From positions 16,339,644-16,403,643 of the forward strand of contig NC_067202.1 in assembly GCF_000699445.3 (NCBI RefSeq): a stretch of DNA of 64,000 nt. The letters run 5' to 3'. Positions 41,201 to 55,650 of the stretch are shown one piece after another (position 1 is the first letter of the stretch; each line of letters begins with the position of its first letter). A program made the translations under genes and the position numbers. The notes beneath the pieces were generated by a model that did no database searches, had not been told where the DNA came from, and was given only the letters and a program-made list of their open reading frames with translations. This DNA is from Schistosoma haematobium (taxonomy: Eukaryota > Platyhelminthes > Trematoda > Strigeidida > Schistosomatidae).

Positions 41201-42550
41201 CCATTTCCATCGTCTTTTCCTAATTTCTTCTTCAGCTGGAAGTTGGTTTGTTCTCTCCCACAGAAGGCTATTGCTGATGGTATCCGGCCAATGGATGTTG
41301 AGTATCTTGCGTAGACAGCTATTTATAAATACTTGTACTTTCTTGATTGTGGTTGTTGTAGTTCTCCAATTTTCAGCTCCATACAGTAGAACTGCCTTGA
41401 CGTGCGTATTGAAGATTCTCACTTTGATATTGGTTGAAAGTTGTTTTGAGTTCCATATGTTCTTCAATTGTAGGAATACGACTCTTGCTTTGCCGATCCT
41501 CGTCTTTACGTCTGCATCTGAACCTCCTTATTCATCGATGATGCTTCCTAGGTATGTGAAGGACTCTACATCTTCCAGAGTTTCACCATCAAGAGTGACT
41601 GGATTTGATATCAGTGATACTTTATCAGGTTAATGAGTTGTCAGTAAAAAAGCGTTTCAATTATACTATAAATATTAAGATAAATGATTAATGGTCATAT
41701 TTTTCATTGGAATTCGTTTGGTTATAATTTAAAAGTGAATGTTGTAAATGACTTATCAGTTCATTCACTTAGATTATTTCAGTTTGCAATCAAATCGACT
41801 GTAGTATTATAATTATGCATTATTCAGAGTTAAACGAACTGTTGACTAAATTTTAAGCTAAACAAAATATACAAAAGATTAGTGAGCCAGTCTATTAAAA
41901 GCCGGAATAAAATACTAACGTACAATATTATGGAAAATATAGAGTATGAATACATCATCTCCGTGATTAGAGCTGATATCATATTTTAGGTATGAAGAAG
42001 AAGATGAATGGTTTGGTACATTGTAAAATGTTTTAAAAGTGGGTGAGGATCAGATAATTATTTTGTCGTACTAATTTTACACTGATTGTACATTAGTAAT
42101 TTAACTCCTTAAACAAATCCTTCTCCTGACTACAAAATTGTATTTTCACAGTACGATATAAGGAGATTTTATATCATGAATAGAATAAAAAAAATTCCTT
42201 ACATTGTAATTTTTTGCATCCATTTCAACAACTATTGATTTATTGAATTCTTCTACTGGTCCTTTGTCTTGGTTATGATCTTTCGAACTAGAATTCAATG
42301 TACAATCCCGTCTATATTGAAGTATGTAAGCATGCGGATCATCATAATGATAGAATTTGTACTGTTTACCGATTCTTGTTGGTTTTTGGTAAGAGAATCT
42401 TTCGGATTTTCCACATCCTACACCTCCCATAACATTAGAACCGGTTGTTCGACAAGCGGGTTTAAGACATACCGAATCAAAAGCATTCTGTTCACTCCAT
42501 CCACATAAATTTGTTGTAATTGTTCTGTTTACATCTGACTTAGGTGGATT
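34999..42550 (-). CDS. Unrecognised protein-coding gene, 3' part, four exons
   Basis: I do not recognise the product. Exons in coding order: 42203-42550 (116 codons, begins [20 protein letters not shown], donor gtaagg); 40048-40322 ([20 protein letters not shown], donor gttagc, phase 2); a 40-nt micro-exon 39234-39273 ([13 protein letters not shown], donor gtaagt); and 34999-35259 ([20 protein letters not shown] to a stop after QTEEEK). All phases agree, giving about 308 C-terminal residues. Exon 1 of this set is Cys- and Gly-containing ([20 protein letters not shown]), exon 2 has two Thr runs encoded by ACA/ACT repeats, and the last exon looks helical and charged. No signal peptide or membrane segment is visible. 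The N-terminus lies further upstream; 52514-52556 may be one more exon. An alternative acceptor at 35236 would skip the micro-exon in frame. Confidence 0.7.
35628..36152. repeat. ~520-bp dispersed repeat, copy 2
   Basis: Second copy of 31367-31885, same orientation, inside the last intron of the unrecognised minus-strand gene. Confidence 0.65.
36229..36990 (-). pseudogene. RTE-like family B, 5'-truncated copy
   Basis: The 3' tail (TTAC repeats on +) and 'cctcgtgga' are followed by RT C-terminal text on minus ([37 protein letters not shown]). It matches 42647-43400 of the full copy and is broken by stops. Confidence 0.75.
37010..37330 (+). repeat. Decayed RTE-like family A 3' end
   Basis: 'cgattatcgtaactaatggt', 'agaatcggtcataatga' and a late 'ctggaatgacgg' mark it; no frame left. 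Confidence 0.5.
37600..37830 (-). repeat. Decayed hammerhead SINE family 2
   Basis: Only traces remain: 'tagtagtgcccatccacgaa' and reverse B-box-like 'agatcgaacctaagatc'. Confidence 0.4.
38110..38590 (-). repeat. ~500-bp dispersed repeat, copy 6
   Basis: Minus-strand copy containing 'gggtgttgtttacggaattg', 'gggctccaggatcccgaagg' and 'gggcacccggtcagtattc'. Confidence 0.7.
38925..39180. repeat. Head-to-head hammerhead SINE composite (family 2)
   Basis: 38925-39062 is a minus-strand copy (hammerhead region about 38965-39000, tRNA-like part after it). 39063-39180 is a plus-strand copy starting inside its head, with the hammerhead 39078-39122: core CTGATGAG...CGAAA intact, stem II TCC/GGA, stem I ACTG/CAGT, triplet ATC; stem III is weakened. 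Confidence 0.65.
39234..39273 (-). CDS. Unrecognised gene, 40-nt micro-exon
   Basis: Acceptor 'catgtcag', donor gtaagt. It enters at phase 2 and leaves at phase 0, exactly matching the exon at 40048-40322 before it and the acceptor at 35259 after it. Confidence 0.55.
39352..39925 (+). mobile_element. Divergent solo LTR related to the tandem array
   Basis: Plus-strand relative of the 529-bp LTR, sharing 'atggactaatatt', 'ctactgcctcccgcgttcac', 'tgatatataaacccagtatg', 'gtctgaaataaat', 'ggaccaataaggacgctaga' and end 'gtcacaaca'. TATA and AATAAA are kept. No target duplication is evident. Confidence 0.75.
40048..40322 (-). CDS. Unrecognised gene, exon with poly-Thr tracts
   Basis: Acceptor 'tttttag' type ('gttttTAG' on -), donor gttagc. 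The (GTT)n and (AGT)n microsatellites at 40221-40244 and 40144-40160 (+ strand) encode runs of Thr. Ends [20 protein letters not shown] then VSNADT. Confidence 0.72.
40560..40810 (-). repeat. Hammerhead SINE family 2, minus strand
   Basis: Tail 'ctagaccaccatggaaaacc', hammerhead region 40650-40700 (core reads CTGAGAAG, so damaged; CGAAA and GTC present) and tRNA-like head 'gaccactgagctggcatc'. Confidence 0.7.
40945..41602 (-). mobile_element. RTE-like family B, 5'-truncated copy with 10-bp duplication
   Basis: A 658-bp 3' fragment with (TTAC)n tail at its low end. ATTTGATATC flanks both sides (40935-40944 and 41603-41612). The readable frame 40961-41467 encodes the C-terminal part ([45 protein letters not shown]). 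It is nearly identical to 42650-43300. Confidence 0.85.
42203..42550 (-). CDS. Unrecognised gene, 116-codon exon
   Basis: Open for 348 nt between acceptor 'ctatccaag' and donor 'gtaagg', phase 0 at both ends. Contains [20 protein letters not shown] and [17 protein letters not shown]. Confidence 0.75.
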
Positions 42551-42646
42551 CTTGGATAGGTTACGAAAATAAAGAAACAGCACAGCTTACATGAGGGATA
42601 AAAAATCTTTAGAGAAAATCAGTAGCATATCACTTCATGAAAATAA

Positions 42647-45770
<3,124 letters not shown>

Positions 45771-45914
45771 TTCATGAAGATAAACTGATTTGAAACTTCT
45801 GGAATAATTTGAAGTGGTAACTTCCACCTGGATCGTGCAGTGGTTATATTGAGTGAAGCGATAATAAAATTTTACCGACTGAACCATTTTACTAAGAGAC
45901 CAAATCTTTGTGGA

Positions 45915-46352
45915 ATTCAGTTTCAGTCAGTCAGCCAGTAACAACGTAGAACTTCGTACGTACGTACATCAGTTCGAGTTGCCACACCACATTAGCACAA
46001 AGATGCAGTTGTCGATTCAAATCCCGTAGTGGTAGAGGCGGTTAGAGCATAAGCAGTAATTGGAAAGATTAGTGTTTGAAGATGTTATTTAAAGAGTATA
46101 ATCCATTGAAATAAATTTGGCAAGAGAAAAAAGAGACAAGGAGGAATAAGGAGATTAGAATTTGTGAGAACACAAAGAGTGTATGCACCTGCGCCATTGC
46201 AAACGATTTGAGCCATGTCATTCAGGGTCCCTAACCATCGGTTGCTATCATCTCGCGGTCCCCAACCATGTAGTCTACACCTACCAACATGACTCAGTCC
46301 ACTTGTCAGTGACTTCATGGACTTGTGCCATGTTTTGTTCTGGCCTCCGTCA
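45915..46352 (-). repeat. RTE-like family A 3' end, minus strand
   Basis: Reverse copy of 30270-30692: TGAC tail, TACG repeats at 45955-45967, and coding remnant SLTSGLSHVGRCRLHGWGPR. Confidence 0.75.
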
Positions 46353-47845
46353 TGCTGTGAAACATAAGTGTTAATTTATAAGGACCAGTTATCGTAAAAA
46401 ATAATAGAGACAAACTATTTTAATAAATAATATTGATTATTAAGGTGTAAAATTAACTACTCTACAATTTGCACCGAAGAACCATTGGAATTGATAAATA
46501 AAAATTATTTTCATTATACAATAAATAAACAGCTATTGCACGTGTAGACTGCATGGTTGAAAGCCGCAATTGTTAATTAGTCCATGGTTAGAAACCTTGA
46601 GTGATATGGGATTGAATTAATTGTATTTTAGATGTGTTCATTACAAATATTACTTTAGACAACGAGTTTTTCATTCTTCGACTTTACTCGTTAGTTTCAA
46701 ATTATATTGTGTAAGTTTAGTCATGGCATTAAGATTATCGTTTCGATTTCTTCGCCATCCATGTTTTGACTTTAACCCACGTATATATTTTTAAAGTCTT
46801 AAGCTATTTGTTGCTGTCTGGAAAGTAAATAAACTAAATTATACCCAAATTACAGAAGTCTAAATGAATTTTAAATGTTTTATAGTTAACTGATATCATA
46901 TAAAGAATCATTTCAAATCTGGACAGCAATAATATGTCGAATCTTACAGTCAAAACGACATCTTTAAATTAATGAATTGGAAAACAAGTGTCCATGCTTT
47001 AGAATTAAATGTACTTGCCTAACTTTACTCCATGATGGACCTAACTTTGAAATATAGATTTTGCACGAACCTATCTGAATACTGTTTGTTTGAATTTTGA
47101 GAAAAACTTTCGTCTATGCAACGAATGAAAAGATGTAAACTTATGCATCCCTGGATAAATGAGTTAAGCAGCAATAAATAAATAGCTCTAAATAATAAGT
47201 AGTAAACTTTATGGAAATAACTAAACACTAAATCTGAAAAAACGAGACTTAGTTGAAATTAAGTTGAACATACTGTGCTGTGTCCTGCGTTTCTTTTATT
47301 CGACGCTGGTTCCAACTTCATTCAAGGTTGACTTTGAACTTGGAACAGGTTTAGGAAAAAATAATCCAGGGAAAAGTTTTTAGGGGATTTGCTTTGAAGG
47401 TGCGAAAGAATTAAAATTCAAAACGAATCACTATCCATTGAATAACGATGGTTAGTTGGTAGAAAAAACAGAGGAACTTCAACATTTATGCTTCGATCAA
47501 AATGACACACATATATATGTATATATGATAGAGAGTCAAAGTGCAATCAGAACATGTGTTGTACACGTGTACACAACTTTCTTTCTCGAAAACCCAAAGA
47601 GCGCTGACAATGCATTTAAACTCACCCACAAAACCAATAGACAACAACAAGAGATAGAATGGGTCTCAAACTAAGATAATCTTGGAAGAGAAACTTAAAG
47701 CAAACAGTTCGACCCCGGTACTGGATACACTTTTAAAAATACGCGTTTTTCGTAACTCAGATACACAACGAAATAGCCTCTAAATAACGAAGGACGAAGT
47801 AGACAAACAATGAAACATTCAACTTCATAATGACAAATCTAATTA
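46353..47845. other. AT-rich spacer without recognised feature
   Basis: No repeat family or gene supported. Confidence 0.5.
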
Positions 47846-47849
47846 AGGC

Positions 47850-49240
47850 TAGAGAGGCAATACGGGAAATACAACAAGCTGATTTTGATCGTTGTAAAAA
47901 AATAAGCTTGTAGTGATCCACTTTTTGTGATATGCGCTGAAGAGTTTCTGTTTCAGTTTGGGGAGGATAAAAGGTCTGTAGACTGTGTTAGTCCTGACAA
48001 CGAAGGTCAACTTTCCTTTGACAGTGTTGACAGGTGAGGTCTTAATAACGTTTTGAGGTGACAAATCCTTTTCGTTGATGATTCTATGGGGGACTCGTTA
48101 GTCACCTGACAATTGGTTTGTTCCAGACCTGTAAACTTTTCTAAGTGTTCTCGTGAATTGTCTATCTTGGAAGACAGGAAAAATGAGGGCATATCAGATG
48201 TTTATTCACCATTCAGTAATTGAAAAACTATGATCTGGTCCTTGTATATGACACATGAGCTCTGGGATTCTGGAAAACAGCTCAGTTGCACTTTTAACCA
48301 TTTCCGACAGCTTTTCGCCTCTTTTCAGGCAGGAGCTAGCCGCTTGCATGCAGTACTGGAGTTTAGGATTAAAATACACTGTAAACACAGTCTAAAGGTT
48401 CTTAGCACCGAAACGGCTACTGCTTTACCCATAGAATATGTGGCTCTAAAGCCTTCTTCGGCTATGGAACAGCAATGCATAGTAGTTTTTATGTCTTGGC
48501 TAACGATGAATTTTAGGTTATAGTGTGTCTGTACAAAAAGTAGTTAAATCGTGTTTATATCTGCATCTTGGTGACCAATATTCATCATAATGCAATTGAA
48601 AGCATTTGTCGGCAACTGTCAAACATAGACCATTAAGATCATTTCTCCCGGTCATTTTCGAGCTCTGAGCTATCACCTTCTTTTTGCATCGCTTTACATA
48701 GCTCCACATATATAACAAGACCGGTAATAATAAGACACTAAGATGGTCATTTACATACTGTAGGAATAACACCAGCCCTAATAGTGTGCCTTAAGGCACT
48801 TCATTAAGCACAGTTTCCCAGCTAGCCAACCTAGAGTGCACTCATACCCTTTTGTCAACATCCAAATAGGAAGTTCTTTATTCTGACGTCACCTAACCTA
48901 AACGAAACTTTGTAGAAAGCCTTACTGAAGTCAGCGATTGTTACATCATTAGGTAGATTGTGTTCTTTAAAAAATGCACTGACGTTCACGGGACACTCTT
49001 AAGTTTGTGAAACATGAGTATTCTATCCTAATGCCGTTCTGCCTTTCAGAAAGAATCTAGTTTTCATTGAGATACTAAAATAACTACTTCTGAATATTTT
49101 TTTTTCTTAAAGTTTGACGGCCGTTCTGATTGGACCTACAAGTTATCAGATTTGTGTCGTGCACCTGTATTGAAGAAAGTACTTACCATAGCGTCCTTCT
49201 AGTGTTTTGACCATTTACCTTGGTTCACAGTGTGTTCATT
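47850..49240 (-). pseudogene. CR1-like non-LTR retrotransposon relic
   Basis: Minus-strand translation in several frames gives a decayed reverse transcriptase: VP*GTLLGLVLFLQYVNDHL around the conserved 'PQG..LGP.LF..YVND' motif (about 48710-48810), LNGLCLTVADKCFQLHYDEY (48518-48772), then a long C-terminal region with frameshifts. The style (YVND, C-terminal 'FNPKLQYC') is CR1/SR1-like; the clade is my inference. Confidence 0.6.
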
Positions 49241-51275
49241 TGTGCCAATCTAGTTCTATTTACAATTGATTTTACTATTTCCAGAATTCCTAGTTAGTAC
49301 AATAATTAGAATACTTCTAATCATCGTATTGGTATCATGATGGAGCCAGTATTTGAACAGTTGAAGATACATTCAAATTTTAAAGTTTTAAAATCTAAGG
49401 TATGACCAGTTAAGATGTTGAGGATGATACGATTTTGTCGCGTTTTCTCACATTTATTGAAAAGGACGCTGATAGCCTAATAAAAACCTTGATATTTCCA
49501 GATAAGCCTACTTCACACCCCCATGGAACTCTCAAAAAACCATTACCAAACCATGCGAAGTGTACTAGTTTCGAAAGCAATAAAGAAATTGTTTTTTACA
49601 ATTTTATTATTGACACTACAATCGGACAGTGGCGAAAATTGCCCACTTGTGGATTGTCTAAGTTATAATGATGTTATAACCAATACCAATAAACAGGAAT
49701 ACCCACAATTTTCCGTGCATTTTTGATTCTTACCTAACAATCACTTCGCCTGCTTCTCCCGTCTCCTGCTTCACAACTGTGAAGTTTCACACATTTGTGT
49801 GCCATTAGTTGTGTATCGTATTCTGACATAATTAAGTAGAGGATGCAATACAACCAATCATGATGTGGTTAAGTTCAAAAATTCGAGCAGTTGCATGTCC
49901 AAATTTAGTGATGCTATGATATTGTGTCTTGTTCATGACTTAAATATATTTGATCATGTTCTACATTTGATTACTGATGAATTGCACTGAAACATTCTGA
50001 TTTAAATTTCTGTTTAGTCACTCTTCTGTGTTCAACAGCTAGCAGTAATAATTAAAGTCAACTTAATTAAAGTGATTTTATTTCGATCACCGTCTAGCCT
50101 TAGTAAGAATTGAAGACAGTTCACACTGCCAATTAGTGATCGTCGTTAAGATGTTAGAAGTTTGGGAATTGGCATTTGAATAACGTCCACTCTTTTCAAT
50201 GCATATTGATAACTACCACAATGTCTCTAATGGTACTAGTTTGTAATTTATACAGCAAATGATCGTAAACATTTTATAAACGCACCTGAATAGTCCATGC
50301 GAATAATAGACGAAATGATGTGTTCAAGCGAACGATAACATAGAACTTGTCGAAGTATTTCGACGCCAGGAATAGGTAGCTCAGATAATAAAGCAGGCGG
50401 CCAGCATGAGATTTCGAATATCAGGGGTTATCTAGATCTATCCTCCATAGAACTTAATGTATATATATATATATATATATATAGCCTAATATGACACATG
50501 AAAAGTCTGAAAGTAATAAGGGTCAGTCCTTAGAATGAAATCTTCATTTGTGTGCAGAAATAACACATTAAATTTACTAAAAGTGCTAAAACTGCGACGT
50601 GGCAGTATAGTATAAAGATGAGCTTAAAACAAGTGAGGCGAATTCTCAGAAAACAGCAAATGCGAACAGACAAAATACACAAAAATATATCACTGTTATG
50701 ATTTTTGCTCTTGTCAGTTATCACTTGACAAAATTACCAAGGCCTAAATAGATTTCATACATGAAATTATTCTTCTACAGGTTGCCGTATCTGTAAGTTG
50801 TAGAAATAACAACATTCATACTCGTTTTTATGGTGGTAGATTATCCGTCGTCTCGAAAATTCATAAGACCCCAAATAAATTATTAAATCATCACATTGTT
50901 CTTAGTTAGGTTTAGGTAGTTATGGTAGAGATAAACGATCCGTGCTTTCGTCATGAACTGATGTTAGCTATAATGTTAGCATGCTCTGCAGCTGAGTGTT
51001 TCATGTGAAAATTCAAAGGGCATTGCCTGACTAGTTTATCCCTAAAATCTGATGTAATTAGGCTACAGTTTGTTTCAGGATTAAGTGTATAGGCTTAGTA
51101 TTTAATAAAAGTGTAGACTCACCTGTCATATACAACATACAGATACCGAAATGAGCGTGTGATATGTTTAACACTGTCATTCTACCCTATAATGACAAAA
51201 ATCACTCTTTCGTTATGATTCTAAGTGTTTACAGGAGTTTACATAGACATTTTTAATGTTCACCAAACAACTCAT
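49241..51275. other. AT-rich spacer with a (TA)n microsatellite
   Basis: The only structure noted is a (TA)n tract at about 50460-50482. No gene or mobile element supported. Confidence 0.5.
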
Positions 51276-51276
51276 T

Positions 51277-51930
51277 GGAATTTTTGCGGGACTATAATTT
51301 ATGGACGAACCAATCAGAAACAAGATAACGCGTCACAAATTTTGGTGCGAAATTCATCCACACATTTGGCTAAATAGAGTTTTGGCATTATAGCCGATGT
51401 CAGTTGGTGATGAAAATCCTAAATCTAAATTTCAACCCTGACCATCAACTGTAAATGAGAACCCTAACTGCTTTATAACCCTCATTTAGTCCTAATCAGT
51501 AGGTGTCCACCCTCAGGGTCACTTAAATAATAGTCCTTAAATAATCTCATATATGAATAGTTGATCAAGAACTCAAAAGCAATTTACTCTTACTACTGAT
51601 TGGTTGGTTCATAAGTATTATTCATATGATGGGATTATAATTTATGAATGACCTTTGAGCAACGCTGAAGTGACCTTGTGAATGCCCATCTACTAAATAT
51701 TACTAAATGATGATCATAAACGAAAATGAGGAATTACGATTCTGATTTACAGTTGATGGTTAGGGACAGGAATTAAATTTAAGGTTTTCCATCACTAACT
51801 GACATTCGTTATAATACCAAAATGCTATTTAATCAAATGAATGAATGAATTTCGCGCCAAAATCCAAGGTCTGTTATCTTGAACCTGATTGGTTGGTTCA
51901 TCAATTGTAGTTTCGCCCAACATTTTTCCA
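51277..51930. mobile_element. Foldback/MITE-like element with ~200-bp inverted arms
   Basis: The left arm about 51285-51480 ('actataatttatggacgaac', 'ccaatcag', 'gaccatcaactgtaaatgag') is an imperfect reverse complement of 51735-51925 ('tttacagttgatggttaggg', 'gattggttggttcatcaat'). The arms are about 80% alike by eye. No ORF and no clear target duplication. Confidence 0.6.
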
Positions 51931-52513
51931 AAATAAAAAGTGAACACACCCTGCATTTAATTCATTAGAGAAGTTTTAATCATCATTACAACCGAATTAA
52001 GTAACCTACATGAAGATGTTTTATAAGTGAAGTTAGTAAACAAACATATATGTTTGTATTATTGGACAATAACAGAGTTTTCATTCTCAATACCATTGAG
52101 ATGAGAAATGGAATGAATTCATGTCACATGATTATGTACATATTCATCCACTTATCTGTATGTACTTACTTTACTTCTCTTTTCCTCTCTCTTTCTCTCT
52201 CTCTCTTTATTACCGCCAACTATAGTTTCAACTTCGAGAAAATAAACGAGACTATTTTGTTTGTTTTATGATAAGCTTCATTAATCAAAAGTGTTTTTGT
52301 TGTTGTTGTTGTTGTTGAATCCTGAAAGATCTCAACAAAAGGTTTGTTCCACTTTTTCTCTTCTTTTAAATGAATAGGTTATCATGGTTTAAGAGTTCAG
52401 TAATATGATAACAAAGTTTTCGATTTCTGTGAAAGAAATCCCCATATAGTTTTTTAATTATAAATAGAAATGGATGTTTCAAAGGAAAAAAAACCAAGTT
52501 TAAGAAAACTTAC

Positions 52514-52556
52514 ATAGAGATAAGTTTCCTCATTAAGATCATCATCATCATAATTA
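52514..52556 (-). CDS. Possible 43-nt upstream exon of the unrecognised gene
   Basis: Acceptor 'gtgaatag' and donor gtaagt bound a stretch reading NYDDDDLNEETYLY, leaving phase 0, which fits the exon at 42203-42550. The intron would be about 10 kb. Only the splice motifs and codon look support it. Confidence 0.3.
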
Positions 52557-52639
52557 CTATTCACATAACTTTACTTAACGTTATCCTTTCTTATTCAATT
52601 CATGTTATGTTAAATAATACGTGTCCTACGACTAATTAC

Positions 52640-53345
52640 TACTGTTGAATACCAGCTTAGTGGTCTAGAGATGAAGCATTCGCTTACGAAACTTAAGGTG
52701 TAGGGTTCAACCTTCATGTCCGGTATGTTGGTATGATGTGTACTACTTGAATCGACATAAGTAGTATATGACGTTAGTCAGGAACAGAATGTCTGGCAGC
52801 AGAGAGGCAAGGGGATCGAACAGTTAAGAATAGAAACAGAATGCAATTTGTATGAAAATGCAAGAACAAAGAAGTCTGAGTCATTTTAAGACAACTGGTG
52901 GACATTTTGCAAATTAAGCATTTGTAGAATTATGGTCTACTATTATATTAGTACTGCTCTAATAATAGACTTAATCCCAAAATTGTAGATTCGTCATGAT
53001 ATAACTGCCTAATCTATAAGATCTTACGTGGAAGTCACACCATCGACTACACCAACTCACTGTATCGTATCAATTACCAATACATGATGTAGAACAAGTT
53101 TAGGCTAGAGAAAGAACAATATATTTAATATGAATAGAAGATATAAGGTAACATTCAGCAGAGACCACGCCTGCATGGCCAAGCCATGCCACTCGATCAA
53201 CTCCAGTCCATCCAATTCATTCTTCGCGCCTTCTCCATCGTTAGGTATTTATCCGCGTTAAATATTGAATATCTATTTTCTGAGTAGTCTCGTGTTCAGC
53301 TTTGTGGATTGTGCGGTTATTGTTCAATGCCACTACACATTCACT
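52640..53345 (+). repeat. Longer dispersed repeat with tRNA-like head
   Basis: It begins with A/B-box-like text ('cttagtggtctagagatg', 'gggttcaacc'), continues 'tatgacgttagtcaggaa' and 'aatgtctggcagcaga' (shared with 56575-56880 and, weakly, 59390-59710), and ends with the block shared with 4218-4464. Class unknown. Confidence 0.55.
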
Positions 53346-53447
53346 ATGTGATTGTTAGATTTTATTAAAAAGTTCTGTAATTTGTTTAATACATCCTATT
53401 GTTCCCACCGGTGTTCTTGTTCACTACAGCGGGTGCCCACTTCAACT

Positions 53448-53972
53448 ATTTATTTTTATTTATTTGAACACAAATATTGGTACAAAGGAGCACCGAATAC
53501 ATATGTACCACACAAGTCACTTGATTTGTGTATGGGATATGATGCTGCTCAGATGCCCAAACCGAAGCAGGTGGTTTTCTTAAGAGGCCACACCCGAAGA
53601 CTTCGACCTAAAGGTCTGATCCACAAGGCAATGGAGCAATGTCAGCAGATTCAGTCCCATGGTAGTCAGTGATCAACAATAGGTTCGTAATCCCTTTTTT
53701 CCATCAGGATCATAGAGCTCATATTCACCATTGGTTTGTAATCGGTGTTTTACAACTCTCCTAGATGTATTCTCCATATCCACCAACCCGGTTGAATGGC
53801 CGGACATTTACTTTTAGTTCTCTCAATTTCGTAAACAACACCCGTTGTGCGAGAGGATAGTGAGTAGGACTTGCGTGTTTGTGGCTGTATACGCGTGTCC
53901 ATGTGAGAGCATTATAAGAGGCAGGGCTGACTCTTCCCACTATCTACCGTACCAGAGCATTTGGGGGCAACT
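53448..53972 (+). repeat. ~500-bp dispersed repeat, copy 7
   Basis: Near-complete copy from 'atttatttgaacacaaatat' to 'accagagcatttggggg'. Confidence 0.75.
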
Positions 53973-54629
53973 TCAATTAATGAGTCCCATACTAGGATGA
54001 AACCGATATGGTTATTTAACATTGATCAGTTCATGATTTGAATGAAACTCAACAATCTCCACAACCTCATACTCATAATTATATTACTGTTTCTGTGATC
54101 CTATATGGCCTATATTTTTGCTCATTATCAATCTCACAATTTTGATTTAGATATAAATTTATTCAGGTAAACATTACATACTAGACATTTAAGTATTACC
54201 AATTCCGTTTCATTTCTATATGCTTTAAGATGTTATCAGTGAAGGAGGAATACAGTGTACATCTATGAACTCATTGAGAATTGAATTAAATGCGTATTGT
54301 TGTGGAGTCCTACAATAGAACAAAATAGCTACATAGTGCTTCATGAGTTAAGTTGGTTAATGAACTCAATAACATCTAAAAAAAAGAAGAAATTCACCCA
54401 AAACTTGTGTATCCTATTGGAATATAAATTTGAATTTGTAACTGTAAAACTTGTAGTCAGAATAGAATGAAAATAGTAATCCATACATCAATGTTTTCAG
54501 TATGAGTAAAATGCAAATCGATAGATGAAGGATAATGACGCAGTATGGTCAACTAATCACTGCTAGTGAGACAGGTTTATTGACTCCAACTCTGCCCCTT
54601 AGATGAACTGATATTGAAGAAAAGACTTG

Positions 54630-54720
54630 AGATGGTGGAGAAGATTTGTAGCTCAGGTGGATGATTTTGATGGTTTGGTCGACCAAACCATCCAGCTCAG
54701 AGAACAAAACTCCATCAAGA
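54630..54720. repeat. Penelope-end palindrome copy
   Basis: 'gagatggtggagaagatttg' is the inverse of the text at 23486-23513. It runs into the same palindrome centre as 15992-16051 ('gatggtttggtcgaccaaac') and the right arm 'cagctcagagaacaaaac'. About 20 bp of the left arm are missing. Confidence 0.7.
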
Positions 54721-54779
54721 AGAAAAGACTATTGGCTAAAAGGATAGTTAGTTTTTCTCACAAAATTATATGTTCGTGG

Positions 54780-55245
54780 ATTGTTTGCAGTTAGATATTA
54801 ACACTATTGAATTCCGGCCAGCTCAGTGATCTAGAGGTTCAGCGTTAGCGTGTAGTGACCTACTTTTACCAAGAGAACGCGATTGATTCAATGGAAACAA
54901 TTATTATTAAAACAAATTGTACCAGTGATTGTTTAACTGTGCTAAAGACAACCATATTCCTACTCCATTACTCTCCATGACTTTTCCGCGTATCGTGACC
55001 TCGTACGTTCGTACTTTTGCCCGCTGATTCCACTTGCCTTCTGATTTATTTGATACGCGTTTCCCTGTAGTGGTACTCATAGTCAACCTCGACTCGACAC
55101 CACGCTACAAGCGTGCGGAGCCGGAGGTCCTGGGTTCGGATTTCGCAGGGCGCTAAAGAGTCCCACGATAGGATAAGACGGTCTTGCAGTGCTTCCAGGT
55201 TTTCCATGGTGGTCTGGCAGCAATTGACTCTTGGATTGAACTGTT
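54780..55245 (+). repeat. Hammerhead SINE family 2, split by a solo LTR
   Basis: The head 54785-54850 ('ggccagctcagtgatctaga') and body 55110-55245 ('ggaggtcctgggttcgg', eroded hammerhead, 'cttccaggttttccatggtg') join cleanly when 54851-55109 plus one AGCG are removed. Confidence 0.75.
54851..55109 (+). mobile_element. Solo LTR, 259 bp, flanked by AGCG duplication
   Basis: Runs TGTAGTGACCTAC...CACGCTACA and is flanked by AGCG on both sides (54847-54850, 55110-55113). It is a relative of 28811-29156 with an internal deletion. Confidence 0.75.
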
Positions 55246-55454
55246 AAATTATACGCTTATATAAAATTTACTAACAGAAAAGTAAACATTACTGAGTATT
55301 TTGAGTGATTGGAGGAAATCAATTTTGATCGATCACTCAATGATTAATAAATTAAGTAAGATTTTATTATTAGGCCTAGATCATGTCCATTCTATCACGA
55401 ATATACTTTATTTCATTCTGGACGAAAAAGAAAAACCTGAACACTTATCAGAGG

Positions 55455-55650
55455 GGTGTTTTGTGGAGATTTCAGTAATTTAATAGTTGAATTCATGAAT
55501 CAGTTAAGCTAGACCATCATGGAAAACCTGGATGCACTGGATGGCCATTTTGTTCTAATATGGGACTCTTCAGTAGTGCGCATCCACGATCCCACCTCTC
55601 GAGATTTGAACCCAGAAGCTATCTGTCTCGCGCGCGAACGCTTCATTAAC
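55455..55650 (-). repeat. Hammerhead SINE family 2, minus strand
   Basis: 'accatcatggaaaacctgg', degenerate hammerhead and reverse tRNA-like part 'gagatttgaacccagaag'; the 5' end of the head is missing. Confidence 0.6.

Noticed and set aside
41103..41633. Plus-strand ORFs of 176 aa here and 201 aa at 42848-43453
   Set aside because: Both are shadows antisense to the C-terminal coding region of the family B retroelement.
52050..52271. 73-aa ORF with a Leu/Ser-rich run
   Set aside because: The run comes from a (TC)n microsatellite and nothing else supports coding.
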